Assembly: GCA_013289515.1 (NCBI GenBank)
Contig: JABCZU010000013.1
Location: forward strand, 1-44,102
Origin: Candidatus Babelota bacterium
Lineage (GTDB): Bacteria > Babelota > Babeliae > Babelales > RVW-14
Direction of reading: 5' to 3'
DNA: 44,102 nt
Numbering within the stretch: the stretch's first letter is position 1; the number at the start of each line of letters is the position of its first letter. Shown here piece by piece: positions 16,442 through 24,065 of the stretch. The position numbers were made by a program, and so were the translations under genes. The notes beneath the pieces were generated by a model, which saw nothing but the letters and a program-made list of their open reading frames with translations, did not search any database and was not told where the DNA came from.

Positions 16442-18004
16442 ATGAGCGTACTTATCATTGGGGCTGCAGCAAGTGCCATTGGGGCTGCTAGTGGAGCAAT
16501 CCTAACAACACTCTTTTTCTATCTGAAAAAAAGACAACTCTTAGTAGCAAAAATAGAGGCCACACAACTGTTAAAAGATGCTCGCGAGGGTGTCGAGGGT
16601 GAACGTCGTGAGGCCATGGCTAACATTAAAAATGAGTTAAATAAGCGACGTGGTGAATTTGATTTAGAATTAAAAAAATCAAAAATCGAAATGCAGCAGC
16701 TGCAAAATAAATTTCAAAAAAAGCAAGATTCACTTGATCAACGCGAAGTATTGCTTGATGATTTACGTAAAGAGCTGCAACAAAAAGATAGAGATGTAGC
16801 GCGGCGTATTGATGTCCTAAGCATTGATGAGTCCAAACTCAAAAAAGTGTATGAAGAGTTTGTTACCAAGCTTGAGCGTTTAAGCAACATGAAGCAAGAC
16901 GAGGCTAAACGTATTCTCTTTGAGTCGCTTGAAAAAGAGGTCAATCTTTCCAATCAAAAATGGATTGCAAAGGTTGAAGAGAGCTCTCGTGAGTCGGCAA
17001 AAGATAAGGCAATAAACATTATTTGTTCTGCTATGCAACGTTATCTACCGGAGACGGTGACCCTCCATTCCTCAAGCGTTATTCATCTACCCAATGAGGA
17101 GATGAAGGGACGTATTATTGGTAAAGAGGGACGCAATATTAAGGCTCTGGAGATGGCAACCGGTATGGAGTTTGTCATTGGTGATACGCCTGAAATTATC
17201 ACCATATCAGGCTTTAATCCAATTCGTCGTGAAGTTGCCAAACGCGTTTTGACTAAATTGATTCAAGATGGACGTATCAATCCTACGCGCATCGAAGAGA
17301 CGGTGCAGAAATGTGAAGCTGAACTTGACCAGAGCATTATAGAAATTGGTCAGCAGACAATTTTGGAATTTGGCTTTAGAGGTGTCCATCCGGAGATCAT
17401 GAAGCTGGTTGGTAAACTTCATTTCCGTACCAGTTATACGCAAAATAATTTGATTCATAGCAAAGAGGTTGCCTACTTTGCACGCATGATTGCCAATGAC
17501 ATGGGTCTTGATGGTGAAATTGCGGCACGAGGCGGCCTGCTGCACGACATAGGTAAGGCGGTATCGGCCGAAGTTGATGGGCCACACGCGCTGATTGGTG
17601 GTGATTTAGCTAAGGAATATGGAGAAGATCCGATTGTGGTGAATGCGATAGCAAGTCACCATGAAGAGGTTGCTCCAACCAGTATTTATGGTTTTCTTGT
17701 TCACATAGCCGATGCGATATCTGCATCACGTCCTGGTGCTCGTAAAGAGACCCTCTCTACCTACATTAAGCGTCTTGAGCAATTAGAAGAAATTGCTAGC
17801 AGCTTTGAAGGTGTTAAAAAGGCTTATGCCCTGCAAGCAGGTAGAGAGATCCGCGTTATCGTTGACGAGGATCGGCTTGATGATGATAGAGCATCAGTAC
17901 TTGCCTTTGAGTTGGTGAAACGCATTGAAAGTGAAATGGCATTTCCTGGTGAAATCAAAGTAAACGTTATTCGTGAAAAACGCTTTATTCAAGCGGCTCG
18001 ATAA
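16442..18004 (+). CDS. rny: Ribonuclease Y
   Basis: RNase Y is a membrane-anchored endoribonuclease that starts mRNA decay. The 520-residue protein shows all parts in order: N-terminal membrane helix (about residues 3-28), a long charged coiled coil (to about 200), a KH RNA-binding domain containing KGRIIGKEGRNIKALE, and an HD metal-phosphohydrolase domain with LLHDIGK (His368-Asp369), followed by a conserved C-terminal region. Length matches the family. ATG 16442 has a weak ribosome-binding site. It is followed by a strong terminator at 18014. Confidence 0.96.
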   Translation: MSVLIIGAAASAIGAASGAILTTLFFYLKKRQLLVAKIEATQLLKDAREGVEGERREAMANIKNELNKRRGEFDLELKKSKIEMQQLQNKFQKKQDSLDQREVLLDDLRKELQQKDRDVARRIDVLSIDESKLKKVYEEFVTKLERLSNMKQDEAKRILFESLEKEVNLSNQKWIAKVEESSRESAKDKAINIICSAMQRYLPETVTLHSSSVIHLPNEEMKGRIIGKEGRNIKALEMATGMEFVIGDTPEIITISGFNPIRREVAKRVLTKLIQDGRINPTRIEETVQKCEAELDQSIIEIGQQTILEFGFRGVHPEIMKLVGKLHFRTSYTQNNLIHSKEVAYFARMIANDMGLDGEIAARGGLLHDIGKAVSAEVDGPHALIGGDLAKEYGEDPIVVNAIASHHEEVAPTSIYGFLVHIADAISASRPGARKETLSTYIKRLEQLEEIASSFEGVKKAYALQAGREIRVIVDEDRLDDDRASVLAFELVKRIESEMAFPGEIKVNVIREKRFIQAAR

Positions 18005-18013
18005 TATTCTGAT

Positions 18014-18052
18014 AACCCAGCTACGATTTTTGTGTCGTAGCTGGGTTTTTTT
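18014..18052 (+). terminator. Strong terminator after rny
   Basis: AACCCAGCTACGA and TCGTAGCTGGGTT form a perfect 13-bp stem around an 8-nt loop, followed by a run of T residues. It lies 10 bp after the rny stop and before the YmdB-like gene. Confidence 0.92.
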
Positions 18053-18066
18053 AATGGTAACTATAT

Positions 18067-18903
18067 ATGAACAATTATGTACGAGTTTTGTTAGTTGGTG
18101 ACTTGATCGGTAATCCAGGTTTGGCGTTATTTGAGAAATGGATACCGTCACTTAAGGAAAAGCATGCGCTTGATGCCATTGTTGTTAATGGCGAAAACGC
18201 TGCGAAAAACGGTAAGGGGATTACGCCTAAAATTATAGATTTTCTTAAAGAAAAAGGGGCTGCTGTTATCACTACTGGCAACCACGTGTACGAGCACAAA
18301 GATGTTTATAACGTTCTTAATGAGCGCAATGACATTATCCGTCCCGCAAATTACCCCCCTGGATGTCCTGGAAAGGGCGTTGCCTTTTTCACTGTACTTG
18401 GCCAGACTGTCGCCGTGGTAAACATTATGGGGCGCGTTTTTATGCGTGACATGCTCGACTGTCCATTTCGCACGATCGAGTCCTTATTGATCTTTATTAA
18501 AACAAAGACCAACCTTATTTTCGTAGATTTTCACGCTGAAACTACTGCAGAGAAGCGTGCAATGGCAACTTTTTTGGATGGTAAAGTAAGCTGCCTTGTT
18601 GGTACGCATACCCACATTCAGACGGCAGACGAGCAGATCATGCCAGGTGGCACCGGCTATGTTACCGACCTTGGCGGTTGTGGCGCACTTTTTTCTGCCA
18701 TTGGCATGGAGGCTGATACCATTGTCCAACGCTTTTTGTTGCATAACCATGTTGGTGGCAAGTTTGTCGTTCAGACCACTGGGCCAATGGTGCTCAGCGG
18801 GGTGATTGTTGACGTTGATATGACAACCGGTAAGGCTATTAAGATACAAAACATGCGAATTGTGGATGATCAGATTAGCCAGACCCTTGCGCAGGAAAAG
18901 TAG
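18067..18903 (+). CDS. YmdB-type metallophosphoesterase
   Basis: A 278-residue calcineurin-like phosphoesterase of the TIGR00282/YmdB type. Metal-ligand motifs: LLVGDLIGNPG (Asp), VVNGENAAKN, ITTGNHVYEH (GNH), DFHAETTAEK and VGTHTHIQTAD. Bacillus YmdB hydrolyses 2',3'-cyclic nucleotides and affects RNase Y, and its gene usually follows rny, as here. That functional link is family knowledge. It starts at ATG 18067 just after the rny terminator, so it probably needs its own promoter or read-through. Confidence 0.9.
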   Translation: MNNYVRVLLVGDLIGNPGLALFEKWIPSLKEKHALDAIVVNGENAAKNGKGITPKIIDFLKEKGAAVITTGNHVYEHKDVYNVLNERNDIIRPANYPPGCPGKGVAFFTVLGQTVAVVNIMGRVFMRDMLDCPFRTIESLLIFIKTKTNLIFVDFHAETTAEKRAMATFLDGKVSCLVGTHTHIQTADEQIMPGGTGYVTDLGGCGALFSAIGMEADTIVQRFLLHNHVGGKFVVQTTGPMVLSGVIVDVDMTTGKAIKIQNMRIVDDQISQTLAQEK

Positions 18904-18924
18904 AGAAATACGGTTTTGCTTCGC

Positions 18925-19953
18925 ATGCTTATCTCTTATTTTCTTCGCCATTTTTTCATCAAGCTATTCTTTTGTTCCGTACTTCTGACCAGCGTTCTTA
19001 TTGCATGTAATCTGTGTACCAAGCTGGCGCTTATCCAATCATTGTTTCTTGCGCTGCAGTTTATGCTGGCCTTTGTGCCAGTTGCAGCGCTCTTTGTTTT
19101 GCCACTGGCTACAACACTTGCGGTACATGGCACGATTGTCTTGCATCGCAAAAATAATCAGTTGTTACTGCTCGCATCATTAAAGCCAGCCTGGCTGGCC
19201 CTGATTAAAGCCACCGCCTTATTCTCACTGGTTGTTGGCATGGTCTATGGCTACTGTGCTTTCTACTACGCGCCCCGGTCATATTTGGCAGCAAAAAAAT
19301 TGTTGGTTCACGCAGCTCAACAGTATTTGTACGCGCTGCAGCCTGGTATTGTGCACAAGCCGTGTTCTGGCTGCGTCTTTTTTTGCACCGATAAAAAAAG
19401 GGAGGGTGAATGTGTTCAGTTTAATAAATTATTTTTTGTGTTTACTCAACGTGGACAGCAACATCTTATTACTGCAGCACGTGGTACCTATGATGGTCAG
19501 TTAATTCAGCTCTATGACGGTTCAGTGGCTATTATTGCCAAAGCACCCAGTCCTGTTATGCGTTTTGATCGCGCACGGCTACCGTTTGCACTTCTTGCTG
19601 ACGCGGGAAATCAGGCCGATCAGCCTTGTGATTATAAATATGCAACGCTACCGTTATTGTGGCACAAGAGAGGAACGTGTACCGAGGCCTTTATGGAGTT
19701 GCATAAGCGCATTGCGGCTACACTATGGCTGTTGCTGATGCCATTGATTGCCTTACTATTTGCTTGGCGTTCTGGCACATTATCGCTTCTGACTAGTATG
19801 ATGCATTGTGGCGCCTTATACGCCGTATGCTATATTGTACTGGCATTGGCGTATATTGTTACTGGCAGCCGGTGGCTGACGCTTGGTATTTTCTATACGC
19901 CAATCATGCTCTTGGGCATGGTTACCTGGTGTTGGTATCACAGAGTTGAGTGA
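18925..19953 (+). CDS. LptF/LptG-family permease
   Basis: A 342-residue membrane protein with the YjgP/YjgQ layout: three N-terminal membrane helices (start MLISYFLRHFFIKLFFC; a second around FMLAFVPVAALFVLPLATTLA; a third around LFSLVVGMVYGY), a soluble beta-rich middle domain, then three C-terminal helices. In LPS-producing bacteria LptF and LptG are the membrane half of the LPS exporter with LptB; only one such gene is visible here. ATG 18925 is chosen because family proteins begin just before the first helix; a TTG at 18916 is the alternative. The 3' end of this gene is duplicated twice elsewhere in the window (26750-26820 and 29833-29890). Confidence 0.8.
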   Translation: MLISYFLRHFFIKLFFCSVLLTSVLIACNLCTKLALIQSLFLALQFMLAFVPVAALFVLPLATTLAVHGTIVLHRKNNQLLLLASLKPAWLALIKATALFSLVVGMVYGYCAFYYAPRSYLAAKKLLVHAAQQYLYALQPGIVHKPCSGCVFFCTDKKREGECVQFNKLFFVFTQRGQQHLITAARGTYDGQLIQLYDGSVAIIAKAPSPVMRFDRARLPFALLADAGNQADQPCDYKYATLPLLWHKRGTCTEAFMELHKRIAATLWLLLMPLIALLFAWRSGTLSLLTSMMHCGALYAVCYIVLALAYIVTGSRWLTLGIFYTPIMLLGMVTWCWYHRVE

Positions 19954-19960
19954 TGACCTT

Positions 19961-20965
19961 CTAATACTTATCAACTATCGACTCAGCAATATCATTAATC
20001 ATATAGGTCCTTAATATTGGCCTCTTTTCTGGCAATTCTGCCAGATACCTCTGTCGACATCTATTGATCAAGGCTATAACGCGAGTCCTAATCACCTCAT
20101 TGCCAATAGTATTTGCTAAATCTAGAGGTGTTTTATCCTGAAATCCTTTAATTAATGGATCAGCGCCACGCTTGAGCAGCTCAATAATCAATTTGTACGT
20201 CAAAGCTATTTTAGAAGCAAACTCAGGATCATTTTTATGCGATTCATTAAGCCTAGCGATATACCGGATCGAATAACAGAGTACCGTACTGCCATTACTA
20301 TCTCGCAGATTCGGATTAGCGCCTGCCTCAAGAAGTGCTTGGACAATGTCTGGATAACTCTTTAATTCTGGCCAAAGCTGATATGCAGCGAGTTTTAATA
20401 CTACATTACCATCATTATCCTGCAGATCCGGATTGGCGCCTGCCCCAAGAAGCGCTTGGACAACAGCTAAGCAACCACGAGATACAGCAAATCTTAATGC
20501 TGTCTGGCCATAGTAATCCTTCAGATCAACCTTGGCGCCTTTATTAAGGAGTTGTTGGACTTGGACTATATCCGCCTGGGCATTCCTCTTTACAGCAACC
20601 ATTAATGGTGTTGTCTTATTCGCAGTCGTGCTTTTCAGGTTTACATCGGCACCTACATCAAGAAGTGCTTGAACAATGTCGGTGTAACCATTAGCCAAGG
20701 CAATCATTAATGCTGTATAACCGTAGTAATAGTGGCTCAGAGAGTTGCTTGTAGCATTCATATTGGCGCCGTTTACGAGCAGGGCCTTTACCTTTTCTAC
20801 TTCATTGTTAGCTACAGCATCAATCAATTGCTCATCAAGAGAGGTTGATTGGGTGGTGGACGAGCTTGACTCAGAATTCGGATTAATAATACCGTACATT
20901 ATGCTGCAATGACCAGCAACTGAGCAGCATACCGCTGCTATGAGTAGTTTCTTTGATAGTGGCAT
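19961..20965 (-). CDS. Secreted ankyrin-repeat protein 7
   Basis: A 334-residue family member, last gene of the minus-strand cluster. The ATG at 20965 follows AAGGATTTTATT and opens the shared signal peptide (SKKLLIAAVCCSVAGHCS). About six ankyrin repeats follow (GYTALMIALANGYTDIVQALL, GADVNLKST, GQTALRFAVSRGCLAVVQALL and others). The C-terminal module reads LLKRGADPLIKGFQDKTPLDLA, then RVIALINRCRQRYLAE, ending YMINDIAESIVDKY. This is the same subtype as the proteins at 26816, 40752 and 41525. Its stop lies 8 bp from the lptF stop, convergent. Confidence 0.88.
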   Translation of the reverse strand: MPLSKKLLIAAVCCSVAGHCSIMYGIINPNSESSSSTTQSTSLDEQLIDAVANNEVEKVKALLVNGANMNATSNSLSHYYYGYTALMIALANGYTDIVQALLDVGADVNLKSTTANKTTPLMVAVKRNAQADIVQVQQLLNKGAKVDLKDYYGQTALRFAVSRGCLAVVQALLGAGANPDLQDNDGNVVLKLAAYQLWPELKSYPDIVQALLEAGANPNLRDSNGSTVLCYSIRYIARLNESHKNDPEFASKIALTYKLIIELLKRGADPLIKGFQDKTPLDLANTIGNEVIRTRVIALINRCRQRYLAELPEKRPILRTYMINDIAESIVDKY

Positions 20966-21012
20966 AATAAAATCCTTCCTACTGACGAAGTGCTTCGGCT
21001 ATGTCCATGTTG

Positions 21013-23892
21013 TCATACCTTGCCGTGGTACAGGAAATCCGAGCCCAAATGCTCGAGCTCGTTTAGGGCACCAACGTCTCCCTGGTTAGCAGCCATTGTG
21101 AACCATTTGACGGCTTCTTGTGGATCCTTGTTTACGCCTATGCCGTCTATATAACAGGCTCCAAGATTATATTGGGCGCCTGCATGCCCTTGTTTAGCAG
21201 CCTTTGTGAACCATTTGACGGCTTCTTGTGGATCCTTGTTTACACCTACGCCCTCTATATAACAGACCCCAAGATTATATTGGGCGCCTGCATTATTATA
21301 TTGGACGCCTGCATTTCCTTGTTCAGCAGTCTTTGTCAACAATTTAACCGCTTTTTGTGGATTCTTGGTCACACCTATGCCATTCTTATAACAAACCCCA
21401 AGATTACATTGGGCATCAACGTCTCCCTGGTTAGCAGCCCTTGTGAACCATTTGACGGCTTCTTGTGGATCCTTGTTTACACCTATGCCGTCTATATAAC
21501 AGACCCCAAGATTATGTTGGGCGCCTGCATGCCCTTGTTTAGCAGCCCTTGTGAACAATTTAACCGCTTCTTGTGGATTCTGGGTCACACCTATGCCATC
21601 CTTATAACAAACCCCAAGATTACATTGGGCAAGAGCATACTCTTGCTCAGAAGCCATTGTGAACCATTTGACGGCTTCTTGTGGATTCTTGTTTACGCCT
21701 ATGCCGTCTAGACAACGGATCCCCCGATTACATTGGTCAATGGCATTCTCTTGCTTGGTTATTTTTGTAAGAAGCTGTTGTGTGTCTGGATCTCCTGAAG
21801 ACTGATCAATGCGTTTGTGCTCCACAGCGGACGTAGCAACTTTTGTTAGTTTTTTTGAGGTTTCTTTTTTCTTCTGATCTTGACGCCACATTTCTTCCAC
21901 CCTTAGAGCACTATTGCCGGCCTTATTAGTCAGTTCCATATCAGCTTTATTACATTGTAAAAGGTTGAGTAATGCTGTATGGCCAGCTTCTGCTGCATAG
22001 TGTGCCGCTGTATTTCCGGCCTCATCTTGAGCATTGATGAAAGTAGCCATTGTGCCAGTGGTGTTTTGCTTAAGAAGGTTCAGAAGGTCTTCAGTCCGCG
22101 CCTTGTTATTAGTCTTTGCAAATGTATGTAACGGCGTTGGTCCGGTGACTTTAGATAGATCCAAGGTGTTTTGTAATAAAAGCTGGCACGTTATCTCATA
22201 ACCATCACCTTTTCTTTGCATAGCAATGTTAATGGGAAAATGGCCGTTCTTATCCGGTTGATTAAAAATATCCGCCTTATTAGTGGTAGCAACATTCTTA
22301 ATAGCCTTTTTTACCGCTGTTAACGACCCGGACTCAATAATGCTATGGAAGCTCTGATTGCTATTTACTGGTGATTGAATACTATTTGTTGGCGATTGAA
22401 CGGTGGTGTAGACAACTGAATATCCAGAAGAAGAAGAGGATGATGATGATGATGATGATGAGTGATCGTCAGAAAGTATATCTGCAAAATATGCAAGAGC
22501 CTCAGCATTGTTTTTCGCATTGCTCGCTGTCCATTGACGTATCTGGTCAACCTCGTCTTGTGAGTAGGGTGTCATAGCGAATTTATTCAATATCTTCAGC
22601 ACATCAAGATGCTTATTCTGTATGGCAAGCATACGTGGTGTTGCCTGGGCATCGTTCTTAAGGTCAAGACGAGCATGTTTGTGTACAAGGATATTCGTGA
22701 TCGCACAATTTCCCTGCCCTGCTGCAAGGTGTAGTGGAGTATTTTTATTTTTGTCTTGCATATTGATTGAAGCATCGTTGTCTACGAGCATTTGAACAAT
22801 TTTCTTACCTTCTTCTCCTAGTTTAATCGCATAGTCTAGCGCCGTTTGTAGATGTTTTTTATCTTGAGAATTATAATAGTCCACGACTGCCTTTTTTCTA
22901 TCTTTTTTACCGCATTCACAAAGTTTTAGTAATCGCTGCATCAAGGACAATCTCAAATCTGGATTTTTAATTAAACATGCTTTGTGTAAAAGCGTATGTC
23001 CATGGGTATCTTTTGCTTTTTTATCAGCCAGGTATTTATAGATTTCTTTACTGCTTTTATAATTATCGAGAATGTTCAATTCACCTTCCAGCTCCTGAGC
23101 CACGTAATCTTTTTGGTGACTTGTTGTAACCACCCTCCTAGAAGCAGGCGATTTCTGAATTGCAGGGGGAGCAGATGGGGCAGCAGATGATGATTTATAC
23201 GCATTATATACATCGTTCATTTTGCTTTGAGTGTCTATATCGTTGATATAGTGCCTTTGCGAGTAGAGCTCATCTATGCATGATGATGGTAAAGATCCAA
23301 CATTATAGATCAAGGCTTCAAGCAGTGCGCCCATTAATGACATATTACCGGCACGTAGATAGAGATTAAAAAGATTTTTAATCTGGGGCGGATTATGCAG
23401 CAGGTCGCTATTCTTCATAAGTGTGTCGAATGCAAATTCATGTTCAATTGTTTTTTGATTTGTACAAAGGTCTTGGTAAGCTTTTTGTGCGCTACCCGGC
23501 TGTACGTCATAACTTTCAACGGCATATTGGCGCCCCTCTGAGTGATTGTCATCATCACCATCATCATGCTCAATAATGTTTGGATTTTGGCATCCCTCTG
23601 GCTCGTTATTTATGACCATCGATATCTTGTGCCGTATCCATTGAACGATAACGGCTTCTTTAAGAGCAATCGCCAGTTCTAGCGCTGTTTTACCATGATC
23701 CTTTGAATTGATCGTTTCATCTGAACGTAAGGCTGAAAATGCTTTATCTAATTGGTCACGTATTTCCCTGTCCGATGACCTAAACATGCCACCTGTCGTA
23801 TGGATGCTGATTATCGCGTCATGTAAACCTGTGGCTAAGCCACTCGAAATGGCTAATCCCTGCACTAAACAAAAAATAATAACTCTTTTCAT
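21013..23892 (-). CDS. Large secreted protein with ankyrin and Sel1 repeats
   Basis: A 959-residue protein with a different signal peptide (KRVIIFCLVQGLAISSGLATG). It has two ankyrin blocks (about residues 290-450, for example GHTLLHKACLIKNPDLRLSL and NTPLHLAAGQGNCAITNILV; and about 520-700, for example GNTAAHYAAEAGHTALLNLL), separated by a polyserine tract. The last 250 residues are six Sel1-like repeats of the form AQCNLGVCYKDGIGV..NPQEAVKLF. Both repeat types form binding solenoids. Sel1 units alternate between a VNK..PQEAVKWF and a VT.NPQ.AVKL type, suggesting two-unit expansion, and a 21-bp slip gives NAGVQYNNAGAQYN. It has its own promoter at 23948-23975 and GGAGG before ATG 23892. Targets are unknown. 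Confidence 0.9.
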   Translation of the reverse strand: MKRVIIFCLVQGLAISSGLATGLHDAIISIHTTGGMFRSSDREIRDQLDKAFSALRSDETINSKDHGKTALELAIALKEAVIVQWIRHKISMVINNEPEGCQNPNIIEHDDGDDDNHSEGRQYAVESYDVQPGSAQKAYQDLCTNQKTIEHEFAFDTLMKNSDLLHNPPQIKNLFNLYLRAGNMSLMGALLEALIYNVGSLPSSCIDELYSQRHYINDIDTQSKMNDVYNAYKSSSAAPSAPPAIQKSPASRRVVTTSHQKDYVAQELEGELNILDNYKSSKEIYKYLADKKAKDTHGHTLLHKACLIKNPDLRLSLMQRLLKLCECGKKDRKKAVVDYYNSQDKKHLQTALDYAIKLGEEGKKIVQMLVDNDASINMQDKNKNTPLHLAAGQGNCAITNILVHKHARLDLKNDAQATPRMLAIQNKHLDVLKILNKFAMTPYSQDEVDQIRQWTASNAKNNAEALAYFADILSDDHSSSSSSSSSSSSGYSVVYTTVQSPTNSIQSPVNSNQSFHSIIESGSLTAVKKAIKNVATTNKADIFNQPDKNGHFPINIAMQRKGDGYEITCQLLLQNTLDLSKVTGPTPLHTFAKTNNKARTEDLLNLLKQNTTGTMATFINAQDEAGNTAAHYAAEAGHTALLNLLQCNKADMELTNKAGNSALRVEEMWRQDQKKKETSKKLTKVATSAVEHKRIDQSSGDPDTQQLLTKITKQENAIDQCNRGIRCLDGIGVNKNPQEAVKWFTMASEQEYALAQCNLGVCYKDGIGVTQNPQEAVKLFTRAAKQGHAGAQHNLGVCYIDGIGVNKDPQEAVKWFTRAANQGDVDAQCNLGVCYKNGIGVTKNPQKAVKLLTKTAEQGNAGVQYNNAGAQYNLGVCYIEGVGVNKDPQEAVKWFTKAAKQGHAGAQYNLGACYIDGIGVNKDPQEAVKWFTMAANQGDVGALNELEHLGSDFLYHGKV
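22427..22462 (-). repeat. Trinucleotide tract (GAT)7 encoding serines
   Basis: Seven GAT units (22439-22459) next to AGA/GGA-type units. On the minus coding strand they read as consecutive serine codons in the ankyrin-Sel1 protein, between its two ankyrin blocks. Confidence 0.65.
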
Positions 23893-23947
23893 GATAAACC
23901 TCCAAAAATATTGTTATAAAAAACATAATAAATAACCTACTAAGCTC

Positions 23948-23975
23948 ATTCTATTGTAAATTATATATTTGTCAA
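23948..23975 (-). promoter_or_regulatory. Promoter of the ankyrin-Sel1 gene
   Basis: On the minus strand TTGACA (23975-23970), 16 bp, then TAGAAT (23953-23948). The 16-bp spacer is the one found before other ankyrin genes. About 55 bp of AT-rich leader separates it from ATG 23892. Confidence 0.6.
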
Positions 23976-24065
23976 ATATTATTTTTTAAATGGTCATAAA
24001 AATAGCTATATGGCGCCTCGCAGGTAAACAGTCACATTTATTTGGGTAAGTGTACACAAATAACT

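Noticed and set aside
21118-21711. 197-codon plus-strand frame across the Sel1 repeats
   Set aside because: Its repeats are the reverse complement of the Sel1 units of the minus-strand gene, which has a signal peptide, ribosome-binding site and recognised domains.
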